From: a bacterium
GTDB taxonomy: Bacteria; Zhuqueibacterota; Zhuqueibacteria; Residuimicrobiales; Krinioviventaceae
Assembly: GCA_029561455.1 (NCBI GenBank)
Contig: JAKQIY010000013.1
Coordinates: forward strand, 186,001 to 250,000
DNA: 64,000 nucleotides
Reading direction: 5' to 3'
The notes beneath the pieces were generated by a model. That model saw nothing but the letters and a program-made list of their open reading frames with translations. It was not told where the DNA came from and ran no database searches. This document shows, piece by piece, positions 49,076-58,713 of the stretch; within the stretch, counting starts at the first letter, position 1; each line of letters begins with the position of its first letter. The translations under genes were made by a program, and so were the position numbers.

Positions 49076-49501
49076 ATGACAACGGAAAAAAAGAAAACAT
49101 CAGAAAAGAATAATACTAATAAGAGAATGACCCCCTTTACTGATAAAGAACTTGAATTTTTCCGGGCTCTTATAATAAAAAAGCGCCAGGAAGCTATGGA
49201 TGAAATTGAACGGTGGCGTAGTTATTTGTCCAACGATACCAGGGAAGAGCTGGATACAGATTCCGGATATAGTTACCACCTTGCCGATTCTGCTTCAGTT
49301 GGAACGGATCGTGAACACGCCTATATGATGGTTGAGCGGCAGCAGAAATTGATCGGCTACCTCAACCGGGCATTGGAGCGCATTGACAATAAAACTTATG
49401 GCATTTGCCGGGTTACCGGAAAACCGATTAACCGTGAACGTTTGGAAGCGATTCCCCATACTGAAATTTCAATTGAGGCTAAATTAAAAAATCAACGCTG
49501 A
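49076..49501 (+). CDS. DksA/TraR-family protein without zinc cysteines
   Basis: 141 aa from ATG 49076 (AAGGAG at 7-8 nt; an upstream ATG at 49058 lacks a site). N-terminal charged tail, then a coiled-coil hairpin (ELEFFRALIIKKRQEAMDEI to RALERIDNKTYG) and the DksA tail GICRVTGKPINRERLEAIPH. Only one cysteine remains of the C4 zinc finger. This CRVTGK variant is usual in Bacteroidetes-type DksA-like proteins. It probably binds the RNA polymerase secondary channel and tunes transcription (family knowledge). Confidence 0.88.
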   Translation: MTTEKKKTSEKNNTNKRMTPFTDKELEFFRALIIKKRQEAMDEIERWRSYLSNDTREELDTDSGYSYHLADSASVGTDREHAYMMVERQQKLIGYLNRALERIDNKTYGICRVTGKPINRERLEAIPHTEISIEAKLKNQR

Positions 49502-49571
49502 GTATTACATCAAGTTTTTGATTGTGTAAACTCTAAATATAATTTTTTCAATAGCTTTATTAACAAGCATT

Positions 49572-49612
49572 AAACCGGAGAATTCTTGTTTGAAATTTTC
49601 CGGTTTTTTTTT
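49572..49612 (+). terminator. Rho-independent terminator of the DksA-like gene
   Basis: AAACCGGAGAATT and its complement AATTTTCCGGTTT (one G-T pair) around a short loop, then a run of nine T. Confidence 0.9.
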
Positions 49613-49667
49613 ACATTGGATAGAAATTTCCTCCTTTTTAGTTAATCTCCCGTTAAGTAAATTTTCA

Positions 49668-49697
49668 TTGACATAATATGATAAAGGGTGATTAAAT
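49668..49697 (+). promoter_or_regulatory. Candidate promoter of the symporter gene
   Basis: TTGACA (49668-49673), 18 nt, TTAAAT (49692-49697): perfect -35 box but only 4/6 at -10. Leader would be ~115 nt. Confidence 0.5.
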
Positions 49698-49816
49698 ATT
49701 AATTTCCAGAAATCATGTATTGGTGATAAAATCTTTTTTTATTAATAAAAAAAATACTATATTTCAGCTTTAGTATTTCTTCAATTTTGGGTTTGGTAAT
49801 AACAGAGGAGTCGCCA

Positions 49817-51610
49817 ATGCAACTACACCCCCTTGATATTTCGATTATTATCGGATATCTTTTATTAACAATTTTCATTGGAATATATATTTCCAAACGA
49901 GCATCAAAAGGTCTGGATTCCTATTTTTTAGGGGAAAACAGCATGCCCTGGTACGTGCTTGGCATATCAAACGCCTCCGGGATGTTCGATATTACCGGTA
50001 CTATGTGGCTGGTTTATCTGGGTTTTGTATATGGACTGAAAAGCGTGTGGTTACCCTGGTTGTGGCCAACCTTTAACCAGATCTTTTTAATGGTCTTTTT
50101 GTCGATTTGGCTGCGCCGCTCGAATGTGTTAACCGGCGCCGAGTGGATTACAACCCGTTTTGGCAAGGGGCAGGGCGCCAAATTAGCGCATATAATTGTT
50201 GTTGTATTTGCATTGATTAGCGTTGTTGGTTTTTTAGCTTATGATTTTCAGGGAATTGGTAAATTTGCATCATTGTTTTTGCCCTGGGATCTATCTCCCA
50301 ATACCTATGCAGTCATTCTTATGAGTATTACCGCTATTTATGTCATTACCGGCGGTATGTTTAGTGTGGTATTTACCGAAGTATTGCAGTTTATTATTAT
50401 GACTATTGCTTCCATAGCTGTAGGTATTATAGCCATGATGAAAGTATCGCCAGGAATGCTGGAAAAAGTAGTTCCCGAAGGTTGGAAAAACATATTCTTT
50501 GGCTGGAAGCTGAATATGGACTGGTCAGGATACATTGATTCTGTTAATTCAAAAATTTTGGACGATGGTTATTCACTGTTTACCATATTCTTTATGATGA
50601 TGTTGTTTAAAGGGATCCTGGTTAGTATGGCCGGCCCGGCGCCGAATTATGATATGCAACGCATTCTGGCAACAAAAAACCCCAAAGAAGCTGCTAAAAT
50701 GAGCGGATTAGTTTCTGTCGCTTTAATGTTTCCACGTTATTTGATGGTAGCTGGCTTGACAGTTTTGGCCTTGACCTTTTTCAGCCCTGAATTACGAGCA
50801 ATGGGGCCGAATATTGATTTTGAACTGGTATTGCCTTATGCCATCAAAAACTTTCTTCCCCTGGGCATAAAAGGTTTGCTGCTTGCCGGATTACTTGCTG
50901 CGTTCATGTCCACTTTTGCGGCTACTGTCAATGCTGCGCCGGCATATATTGTAAATGATATTTATAAAAAATACATCAATCCCCAGGCCAGTAATAAACG
51001 CCTGGTATATATGAGTTACCTTTCCTCGCTGCTTATCGTCATAATCGGCTTTGTTTTTGGGTTCCTGGTTGAATCAATCAATTCCATTACATTGTGGATT
51101 GTTAATGCGTTGTGGGGCGGTTATACAGCAGCTAATTTACTCAAATGGTACTGGTGGCGGTTCAATGGTCATGGTTACTTTTGGGGTATGGTCTTCGGTC
51201 TGGCTGCATCTATGGCTATCCCCAAAATTTTCCCGGATTTATCGGCTATTAATGGCTTCCCGATTATACTTGCTGTATCTACCATTGCCTGTATCATCGG
51301 CACCCTGGTGACCAAACCGGAAGATGATGAATTATTGATTAAATTTTATAAAAAAGTTCGGCCATGGGGTTTCTGGGGTCCCATTTATAAAAAAGTTATT
51401 GCCGAACAACCGGACTTTAAAAAGAATACCGATTTCAAACGCGATTGTGTTAATATTGTTGTTGGTATCATTTGGCAGGTATCGCTAATGGCTACGCCGT
51501 TTTTCCTGATCATCAAAGATCCAAAACTGATAATAGCCGGTTTTGCCACAATTATTATCACTTCTTTATTCCTGAAATTCAACTGGTGGAATAAACTACC
51601 AGAAAATTGA
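49817..51610 (+). CDS. Sodium:solute symporter (SSS family)
   Basis: 597 aa from ATG 49817, with AGAGGAG at 6 nt; the frame opens at a TTG 30 nt earlier. About 13-14 membrane helices from residue ~7. SSS features: GLDSYFLGENSMPWYVLGISNASGM (in parts GLDSYFLGE and SNASGM), the conserved LLAGLLAAFMSTFAATVNAA helix region, and a long hydrophilic stretch near 490-520. It imports an organic solute with Na+. The substrate is not readable; in this genomic setting a sugar, uronate or oligosaccharide is a reasonable guess. Confidence 0.9.
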   Translation: MQLHPLDISIIIGYLLLTIFIGIYISKRASKGLDSYFLGENSMPWYVLGISNASGMFDITGTMWLVYLGFVYGLKSVWLPWLWPTFNQIFLMVFLSIWLRRSNVLTGAEWITTRFGKGQGAKLAHIIVVVFALISVVGFLAYDFQGIGKFASLFLPWDLSPNTYAVILMSITAIYVITGGMFSVVFTEVLQFIIMTIASIAVGIIAMMKVSPGMLEKVVPEGWKNIFFGWKLNMDWSGYIDSVNSKILDDGYSLFTIFFMMMLFKGILVSMAGPAPNYDMQRILATKNPKEAAKMSGLVSVALMFPRYLMVAGLTVLALTFFSPELRAMGPNIDFELVLPYAIKNFLPLGIKGLLLAGLLAAFMSTFAATVNAAPAYIVNDIYKKYINPQASNKRLVYMSYLSSLLIVIIGFVFGFLVESINSITLWIVNALWGGYTAANLLKWYWWRFNGHGYFWGMVFGLAASMAIPKIFPDLSAINGFPIILAVSTIACIIGTLVTKPEDDELLIKFYKKVRPWGFWGPIYKKVIAEQPDFKKNTDFKRDCVNIVVGIIWQVSLMATPFFLIIKDPKLIIAGFATIIITSLFLKFNWWNKLPEN

Positions 51611-51629
51611 TCTTGTCCGATTAAATGCA

Positions 51630-51659
51630 CCGGGCGGTTAAAACGCCGCCCGGCTTTTT
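51630..51659 (+). terminator. Rho-independent terminator of the symporter gene
   Basis: CCGGGCGG, 8-nt loop, CCGCCCGG then CTTTTT. Confidence 0.88.
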
Positions 51660-51727
51660 CCTGCCTCAAACAGCTTTATTTATAATTATTATTACATGAA
51701 CATTTCAGAAACATTAGCAAAATAAGC

Positions 51728-52621
51728 ATGAAAAATCTACTTTATTATCTTGGTACCGCAATAATCTGGGGCTCTACCTGGCTGGCAATAAAATTCCAGT
51801 TGGGAAATGTTGCCCCTGCATTATCAGTTGCATATCGTTTTGCCCTGGCGGGTTTGATTTTACTTTTATTCTGTTTAATGACCGGCAGGAAGTTACGTTA
51901 TACAATCCGAGACTATTTTTTTGTCGCTTTACAAGGCATATTCCTTTTTAATTTGAATTACCTGCTGGTTTACCTTGCCGAACAACAATTATCGAGCGGT
52001 TTGGTTGCGGTAATATTTTCTCTTGTTGTATTTTTTAATATCATCAATGAAGCGATTTTTTTCAAAATCAGGCTTCGCCTTTTAATGATAATTGGCGCAC
52101 TACTTGGCTTAACCGGTATTGCTCTGGTATTTAAACCGGAAATTATCGATTTTTCACCCGCCAATAAAGATTTTATTGCTATTTTATGGTGTTTACTTGG
52201 AGCTTTATTTGCTTCATTTGGTAATATACTTTCCGCCCGTAATCAAAAAGCCGGTTTACCTGTCATACAAACCAATGCCCTGAGTATGACTTTTAGCGCC
52301 CTGCTCATGTTATTAATCTCAATAATGGCCGGATATTCTTTTACTTTTGAATGTTCTGCCGGATATATAATTTCCCTGCTATATCTGGCAATTTTCGGTT
52401 CCGTAATCGCTTTTGGATTATTCCTGTCGCTTATTGGTCGGATTGGCGCCGGTAAAGCCGGTTATGTTACCCTGGTTATACCTGTCTTTGCTTTGCTACT
52501 ATCCTCTTGTTTTGAAAAATATACCTGGACACCCTGGTCTGTAATTGGATTAATTCTTATTGTGACCGGTAACCTGTTGATACTTTTGAATAAATTAAAA
52601 AAGACGCTTCCAGCCAGGTAA
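51728..52621 (+). CDS. EamA-family (DMT) transporter
   Basis: 297 aa, ATG 51728 (no strong ribosome site). Ten hydrophobic helices in two EamA repeats: the first opens YYLGTAIIWGSTWLAIKF, the second WCLLGALFASFGNILSARNQKAG (outline). The GSTW and SARNQ motifs and the LIVTGNLLILL end are typical of RhaT/YdcZ-like exporters. Likely exports a small metabolite; the substrate is unknown. Confidence 0.88.
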   Translation: MKNLLYYLGTAIIWGSTWLAIKFQLGNVAPALSVAYRFALAGLILLLFCLMTGRKLRYTIRDYFFVALQGIFLFNLNYLLVYLAEQQLSSGLVAVIFSLVVFFNIINEAIFFKIRLRLLMIIGALLGLTGIALVFKPEIIDFSPANKDFIAILWCLLGALFASFGNILSARNQKAGLPVIQTNALSMTFSALLMLLISIMAGYSFTFECSAGYIISLLYLAIFGSVIAFGLFLSLIGRIGAGKAGYVTLVIPVFALLLSSCFEKYTWTPWSVIGLILIVTGNLLILLNKLKKTLPAR

Positions 52622-52676
52622 CTTTTACTGTTTTTTCTATTGAATGATTTCAAATTATGTTGATTTGTTAATAAAA

Positions 52677-52713
52677 TAAAAAGCCGCACATGATGAAAAT
52701 GTACGGCTTTTTT
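52677..52713. terminator. Bidirectional terminator
   Basis: AAAAAGCCGcACAT, 7-nt loop, ATGTaCGGCTTTTTTTT (one mismatch). It sits between the convergent EamA and GH30 genes and has A and T runs on the two sides. Confidence 0.88.
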
Positions 52714-52757
52714 TTGGGAGTGAAGAGTAATTTGTTACGACGCGTAACGGGGAAACT

Positions 52758-55700
52758 CTATTTCAGCAGGATGCATTTTTTAACTGCTGTAAATTCCTGT
52801 GAATTCAATCTATAAAAATACATGCCGGTAGCCACTTTATTACCTGAATTATCCAGCCCATCCCAGGATAATTTATAACTGCCCGGAGCATAGGTTTGAT
52901 CAACCAGGGAGCGCACCTCGCGACCAAGGATATCGTATATTTTGACAGATAGGTTGGTGGTTATAGGTAATTGAAAATTGATCGTGGTTGTCGGGTTGAA
53001 CGGGTTCGGGTAATTTTGATATAATGCAAATGTCATCGGTACGGTATCTTTTTCTTCCACCGCCACTTCACCTTCATAATATCCTACCAGGGTAGTTATA
53101 CTACTGGCCGGCAACAAAACAACTCCGCCTCTTGCTACCCGGTCGCCGGGAGTAAAATTACGATTTTCGGCAGTTGTATACGAATCGAATAGATCGGGTA
53201 ACCCGGCGCCGCCAATTTGCACCGCTTTCGGGTCATCGCTTTTATTCAGCAATACCAACGTCAGGGATTTTTCCTGATTATGCTTAAAGGCAATACACGG
53301 CACATCAGCATCGGTAGACAGTGCATCGACACGAATTGCTCCAGGCCGAATATATTTATAATATTGTTTGGACACATAGAATTTGCTGGTCGGTTTGTTA
53401 TCGACTACCAGGCCAAACACTTCGGAATCTTTATTAACAGCAAAACTCCAGTATGCCCAGGCGCTGGCGTTACCAAATGCAAGTGCATTATAAATATTAC
53501 CGGCCAGTTCCAGGGCGCCATCCCAGGTGTTGGCATGACCCGAAGTTTCTGTCATCCAGGTGGGGCACGCCGTTTCGCCTTCCTGCGCCCACTCGTATAT
53601 ACGCGCCCATTCATCGGCGCCGGCGCCGCCCACGTTGATACCATCGGCATCATAATTGTGAATAGCGACAATATGACCATACTTGACGGCAAGCGGATCA
53701 TTCTTTACCGCATGGATATAAGTACCAATCATTCCCTGTGCAGGTAATGCCTCTGCCCAGAAAATTTTCGTATTCAATCCTTCCGCTTCAAGGCGTGGAC
53801 CTACAATTTTAATCAGGTCGCGCATTTCATTAGGATCAATCTGGCAGGAAGAATAGGGCTCATTAAACTGCGGTTCATTTTGCAGACTTATCGCGTCCAG
53901 TTCAATTCCGGTCTCGTTTTTAACCGTTTTGATCAGGGCAACCATGTGTTCTGCATATTCTTCATAATAAAACGGTTCCAGTTTATTATCAGTCGACCAG
54001 CCTTCCGCAGACTGGGATTTATTGCGTTTCATCCAGGATGGAGGACTCCACATTGTATAGATATTTTTTACCACGCTGGTATTGGTGGCCAGTAATTTAA
54101 TATTCTCCAACGCCAGAGCTTCTTTATCATAACTGTTTAAATCTGTGATATATGGATCACTGTTTTCATTAGCCGGTTCAAATTCACGATCTATAACTCC
54201 ATACCTGGCCAGGGTCATTCCCAGGTCTTTGGCAAGGGCAAGATGGGTTTTATTGATCGGAGTATTATTCGAACCCATAAAAGTACCAAAACCGTCGATG
54301 ACTTGGAATTCCCGATTCAGATCGATAACCACATCCGCAGCTGTGGCTGCCTCGGCGTCTACAACATTAATTTTAAAACGCATGCTCAAATTATTCGAGC
54401 CGGACGCCGTTGCGGTGAGGGTGATGACCGAGTTGCCGGTTTTACCTGCCGCCGGGGTATAGGTTAATATCGCTTTACCATCGACTATTGGGCCAAGTGC
54501 CGGAACCGGAATAACAGTTTTGCGACTACTTTGCACTTCAATTGTAACTGGTTGAACACTGCTGCCACCGGCGCTGATCCCGGTGAGATGAATGCTTTGC
54601 TCTCCGGCGTTTTTCATTACTACCTGGTCCGGTACCGCGTCAAGGGTAACAGTGGGGGTTTTAGCAATAGTATGCGCTAATTCACCAACTCTGAAATCGG
54701 CAAAATAGAAATCACCAACGAAAAGGGGATCGGAACCCCCCGGATCAAAGTTAATCAACAGCGCTTTGATACGGGAAAAATCAACAATTGTGCCGTCGCC
54801 CTGCAGATTCAAGCCGGTAAAATCGAAAAAGTATTCTACATATTCACCGGTTACAGTTTGGTGAACAGTTGCGCCGGTATTGTAATGGTCAAAGGCATCC
54901 CACAGGAAAATCAACATTTCTGTGCCGGGAATTGATGTTTTCATCGTTATGCTGATATATGGATACAAGGTCAAATCCAGTTCCTGGGGAATATTGTACC
55001 ATAATCCGGCCCACTTGTTGCCGGTTCTGGTTTTATCAATTTCAATTTTCATTTCACCATTAGCTTCCGAGCAGCGATGAGTATCCTCGCCGGGATCACC
55101 CCAGTTGGCAGGCCATTCCGGCGCCACAACGCCATCTTCAAATTCATCGGCAAAGCCCATGGTAGGTTTAACACGTACCTGAATATTAAAAGTCTTTGTT
55201 ACCGATTCATCGCCGTTATTGGTGGCGGTACCGCCATCATCGGTTACTGTTACTGTTATGGTTACATTGCCTGTTATACCGGCAACCGGGGTGTATTTCA
55301 ATTCCGCCACCGAGTCCCCCTGAGTGTATTCAGCCACCGGATTGGGGACAAGAGTCTGGTTGGAACTGGTAGCTGTTATAACCAGATTTTGTACCGCATC
55401 GGCATCGCCATCGCCAATTCCGCCCAGAGCGATTATATGTTCAACCGCACCTTCCAGAATTGAGACATTAGCAATATCGTCCAGAGTGGGAGGATTATTT
55501 ACGTTATCATAAACATTAACAGTAAATGTCATCTGTGAAGAATCTACACCGCCGTTAACCAGACCGCCATCATCACGCAGAGATAGAGTTATTTCAACTG
55601 GACCGGATGCCGTGGCAGCGGGAGTAAACTTTAGCAGGGCAGAGGTTGCACCTGCTGTATAGGAAATTTGAGGAGTCGGTATCAGCGTTGTATTTGAACT

Positions 55701-56657
55701 CGATGCCACAATTTCCAGGTTTTGTTCGGCATTGGGGTTGCCATCATCTATCCCGGTCAACAGAATTTCTGCAGCGACGCCTTGTTTGGCATTAAAATTA
55801 TCTGCCTGATCGATCAATGGCGCTTTATTGTTCTCGATTTCTACATCAAATAATGAGATATTGGCGTCAGGGCTATTACCGGTAATTGTGACCGATATGG
55901 TCGCCAGACCTGATTGGTTTGCTACCGGGGTATAGGTTAAAGAACCGGATTCCGCGCCGGAAGTATAATTTACCACCGGGTTTGGCACCAGGGTGGGGTC
56001 GGAACTGCTGGCGGTAATAGTCAGTGGATTGGCGCCGGTTTTAATATCGGCAACACCCCGGAACGGAACTGTAATTTGCGGAGCGTTGATGTAATGAAAT
56101 TGTTTTGGAATGGTTGTAAAATAAGGCGCGACTTGAGCTTCGGAACCGATTTTAAGATCATCGAACCAGACGACGCCCTGGTAGACCATCGCGCCGCCGG
56201 GATTACAAACAAAATTAAGCATTTTTATTTGGGTTAAATCTACACCTTCGATTGTCGAGAAATCAAAAGTATATTCGATATAATGATTCGTAACCACAAT
56301 TTCCTGGTATTCCTGATCCGGATAGGCATAATTATCATTAACGTCCCAAACTGAAAAACCAAGATTAAAATTGGTATCGGTTTTTACTTTCAGACTGACA
56401 TAGGGATTTGCTGAAATATCGAGGGGTGCAAAGCTGAAAGTAAATGAATTCCAGGTGCTGCGTTTATTAGCATCGATACGCAGTTCATTGTTAACCGCAG
56501 CCATATCATAATCGGCAGTACCTCCCCAGCCGGCCAGCGAGTTGTCGTTAAAATCAACTACCAGGCCAGTGCCCTGAGCCATAGTCAGAGCGGCGGTAAT
56601 AAACAAAATTCCGGTAAGTAAAGTTAAAGCCAAACGTCTCATCACAGTTACTCCCAA
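52758..56657 (-). CDS. Large secreted GH30-family glycoside hydrolase
   Basis: 1299 aa. Signal peptide ~1-27. About 28-185: a binding sandwich (DFNDNSLAGWGG, VVWFDDLKIG). About 190-495: three cadherin/Ig-like repeats (SNTTLIPTPQISYTAG type). About 500-670: a second binding module (LFVGDFYFADFRVGEL). About 680-780: another Ig repeat. Catalytic domain ~785-1140: FQVIDGFGTFMG, acid/base Glu928 in LQNEPQF, nucleophile Glu1037 in WMTETSGH, then the usual side beta-sandwich. C-terminus NYPNPFNPTTTINFQL to CILLK is the sorting domain. GH30 enzymes cut xylan, beta-1,6-glucan or related chains; the subfamily is not decided here. Promoter and LacI-type operator lie just upstream. Confidence 0.9.
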   Translation of the reverse strand: MGVTVMRRLALTLLTGILFITAALTMAQGTGLVVDFNDNSLAGWGGTADYDMAAVNNELRIDANKRSTWNSFTFSFAPLDISANPYVSLKVKTDTNFNLGFSVWDVNDNYAYPDQEYQEIVVTNHYIEYTFDFSTIEGVDLTQIKMLNFVCNPGGAMVYQGVVWFDDLKIGSEAQVAPYFTTIPKQFHYINAPQITVPFRGVADIKTGANPLTITASSSDPTLVPNPVVNYTSGAESGSLTYTPVANQSGLATISVTITGNSPDANISLFDVEIENNKAPLIDQADNFNAKQGVAAEILLTGIDDGNPNAEQNLEIVASSSNTTLIPTPQISYTAGATSALLKFTPAATASGPVEITLSLRDDGGLVNGGVDSSQMTFTVNVYDNVNNPPTLDDIANVSILEGAVEHIIALGGIGDGDADAVQNLVITATSSNQTLVPNPVAEYTQGDSVAELKYTPVAGITGNVTITVTVTDDGGTATNNGDESVTKTFNIQVRVKPTMGFADEFEDGVVAPEWPANWGDPGEDTHRCSEANGEMKIEIDKTRTGNKWAGLWYNIPQELDLTLYPYISITMKTSIPGTEMLIFLWDAFDHYNTGATVHQTVTGEYVEYFFDFTGLNLQGDGTIVDFSRIKALLINFDPGGSDPLFVGDFYFADFRVGELAHTIAKTPTVTLDAVPDQVVMKNAGEQSIHLTGISAGGSSVQPVTIEVQSSRKTVIPVPALGPIVDGKAILTYTPAAGKTGNSVITLTATASGSNNLSMRFKINVVDAEAATAADVVIDLNREFQVIDGFGTFMGSNNTPINKTHLALAKDLGMTLARYGVIDREFEPANENSDPYITDLNSYDKEALALENIKLLATNTSVVKNIYTMWSPPSWMKRNKSQSAEGWSTDNKLEPFYYEEYAEHMVALIKTVKNETGIELDAISLQNEPQFNEPYSSCQIDPNEMRDLIKIVGPRLEAEGLNTKIFWAEALPAQGMIGTYIHAVKNDPLAVKYGHIVAIHNYDADGINVGGAGADEWARIYEWAQEGETACPTWMTETSGHANTWDGALELAGNIYNALAFGNASAWAYWSFAVNKDSEVFGLVVDNKPTSKFYVSKQYYKYIRPGAIRVDALSTDADVPCIAFKHNQEKSLTLVLLNKSDDPKAVQIGGAGLPDLFDSYTTAENRNFTPGDRVARGGVVLLPASSITTLVGYYEGEVAVEEKDTVPMTFALYQNYPNPFNPTTTINFQLPITTNLSVKIYDILGREVRSLVDQTYAPGSYKLSWDGLDNSGNKVATGMYFYRLNSQEFTAVKKCILLK

Positions 56658-56700
56658 GTTAATAATTAATTTATACTAATGTGTGTAAAGTGTAACATTC

Positions 56701-56724
56701 TTAATCGTTTGCGATAACGTTTAA
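56701..56724. promoter_or_regulatory. LacI-type operator at the GH30 start site
   Basis: Dyad TTAA-n-CGTT-nn-CG-nn-AACG-n-TTAA, symmetric at 18 of 24 positions with the central CG typical of LacI-family operators. It begins 3 nt past the -10 box, covering the predicted start of transcription, as a repressor site would. Confidence 0.65.
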
Positions 56725-56726
56725 GA

Positions 56727-56755
56727 ATTTTACAAAAAAATATTATCATTGTCAA
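56727..56755 (-). promoter_or_regulatory. Sigma70-type promoter of the GH30 gene
   Basis: On the minus strand TTGACA (56750-56755), 17 nt, TAAAAT (56727-56732): 6/6 and 5/6 matches. Leader about 60 nt. Confidence 0.78.
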
Positions 56756-56900
56756 GAAATTTATTAAAATTTACCAGTTTGAACCGGTTAATATTTGTTC
56801 TTGTCGGGAATTTTAATAATTGCTGATATCACACCAGCCGTTCACCATTATCATTGCATTAAACACAGAATACTCCCCAAAATACGCAATAAACAAACAA

Positions 56901-58520
56901 TTAAAAGAAGGTCCTGGTCATGCAGCGATGTATTGTTTCCTGGTATAACTGAACATACTGTCTGGCCGGTATGTGCCACGAACTGTCACGGTTCATACAG
57001 TTTTTGACTAGTTGTTTCCAACGATCATTATGATAATTGGCAACTGCCCGTTCCAGCGCATAACATAATTGCCGGGCAGCTTCTTCACGGTTCATGAGAT
57101 TGAATTCATCCACATCTTCACGGAAATGAAAACCGGTGGCGTGGTTTTTCCGGGCCGGGTCGTCAAGATCGATTACAGTGTCCACCAGGCCGCCGACAGA
57201 ACGCACTACAGGTATTGTTCCATAGCGCATGGCAATAAGCTGAGTCAAGCCGCAGGGTTCGAAAGTACTGGGTACCAGAAAGAGTTCTGATGCGGCATAA
57301 ATAAGGTGGGAGAGATCGGGATCGAAACCTTTATAAAAAAATAATGTTTCTGGGTATTTAGCGTATTTTTCCAGCAACGGCTGCTCATATTCAATCCGAC
57401 TGAATTCATCATTCGTATTACCTAATAATATGATCTGTACTTTATGCATTTCACAAATGCGATCTAATGCGCTTAAAAAGATCGGCGCTTTCTGGTAATC
57501 GATACGATTTACAAGTCCGATCAGAATGGAATCATCACTGACATGAGCAAATGGTCTTTTGATCTTTTGCCCTTTTAGCGGCGGAGTTCCCCACTGTCGC
57601 AGCAGGAAGCGGATTTGTTGTTTTTGTTTGATAATATGCTCGACGTCATCGCCCTTTGCATACTGGTAGGGTTTGATGATCGTATCGGTTTCGGGGTCCC
57701 ATTCATCGGTATCTATACCATTAATGATCCCGGTAAAATCTGCCGCCCGCTCACGGAATAATCCTTCCAGTCCTCCGGCAAAGGCGGGTTGAAATAATTC
57801 TTTATAATACTGATGGCTTACGGTATTGATCATATCCGCAAAACCCAGACCACCTTTGGTAAAATTGAATTTGTCGAAATGATGCAGGGAACGGGTGCTT
57901 AACGGCATAAATACGTTGAGTTTATCGAGCCCGGCCAGCGATAAAAGTTCGTTGCTTCTGGGAAACGCGCCCTGAAACGCGTCACCGCCGGAATTATGAG
58001 TTGTATAGAGTGTGGCAATACATCCGAGGTACGGATCATCCCGGTATAAGGTTTTTAAATAAACCGGCGCCAGCCCGGTATGCCAGTCATTACAATGAAT
58101 CAGATCGACGCGAAAACCGGTATAAGCATTGAGAAACTCGACAACGCTTCTGCTAAAGAAAATTGCCTTGTCCGGTGAGTTTTTATCATTGTCTTTATCA
58201 AATACTTCCGGACAGCGGATCAGGTAGCAGATAATGTTTTTATCTCCGGGTTTGTGAACCAGGTTAACCTGATATATTGAGACTTTTATTTCTTCATCGC
58301 CAAAGGGCACTAACAGATCGGACAGGACTTTATTGGCATCATCAAAACGATTCTCCATGCCTTTACCAATAATATTGGCAAAGCCCGGCATGATCAATCG
58401 TATATCTATGTCGTTGCGCTCCGCCAGTACTTTACTCAATCCGACCGGAACATCACCCAAGCCCCCGGTGCCGTCTATTCCACGAATCTGGTTGGATACA
58501 AATAAAATGGATAATTGCAT
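56901..58520 (-). CDS. glgA: Glycogen/starch synthase, GT5 (GlgA-like)
   Basis: 539 aa. GT-B fold: N-terminal LSILFVSNQIRG and GTGGLGDVPVGL, then HCNDWHTGLAPVYL, THNSGGDAFQG, GFADMINTVSHQY, INGIDTDEWDP. In the C-terminal half are IGLVNRIDYQKAP and the hallmark PSTFEPCGLTQLIAMRYGTIPVV (outline), including the catalytic Glu of EPCGL. It extends alpha-1,4-glucan from ADP- or UDP-glucose. Odd point: the usual KTGGL/ADV motif at the N-terminus reads GTGGLGDV, lacking the nucleotide-contacting Lys. Length fits the family (~480-540). Own promoter at 58583-58611. Confidence 0.87.
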   Translation of the reverse strand: MQLSILFVSNQIRGIDGTGGLGDVPVGLSKVLAERNDIDIRLIMPGFANIIGKGMENRFDDANKVLSDLLVPFGDEEIKVSIYQVNLVHKPGDKNIICYLIRCPEVFDKDNDKNSPDKAIFFSRSVVEFLNAYTGFRVDLIHCNDWHTGLAPVYLKTLYRDDPYLGCIATLYTTHNSGGDAFQGAFPRSNELLSLAGLDKLNVFMPLSTRSLHHFDKFNFTKGGLGFADMINTVSHQYYKELFQPAFAGGLEGLFRERAADFTGIINGIDTDEWDPETDTIIKPYQYAKGDDVEHIIKQKQQIRFLLRQWGTPPLKGQKIKRPFAHVSDDSILIGLVNRIDYQKAPIFLSALDRICEMHKVQIILLGNTNDEFSRIEYEQPLLEKYAKYPETLFFYKGFDPDLSHLIYAASELFLVPSTFEPCGLTQLIAMRYGTIPVVRSVGGLVDTVIDLDDPARKNHATGFHFREDVDEFNLMNREEAARQLCYALERAVANYHNDRWKQLVKNCMNRDSSWHIPARQYVQLYQETIHRCMTRTFF

Positions 58521-58582
58521 TTCTTTTTCCCTGTATTATTTTTTTTCACGCCCTGTAATCGCGGTAATATTTACTCTTTTTA

Positions 58583-58611
58583 AAGATACCAGGATTTTTC
58601 AAGTTAGTCAA
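58583..58611 (-). promoter_or_regulatory. Sigma70-type promoter of the glgA-like gene
   Basis: On the minus strand TTGACT (58606-58611), 17 nt, TATCTT (58583-58588). Predicted start about 60 nt before the ATG. Confidence 0.6.
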
Positions 58612-58713
58612 GCATCTTGAAATATTGAATTTTTGGGAAAAAGTCAAGATTTTTTTACAGAATTATAAAAAATTCTTGTTATTCATTTTTTGCAATGTAA
58701 TTTCTTCGTTTTT

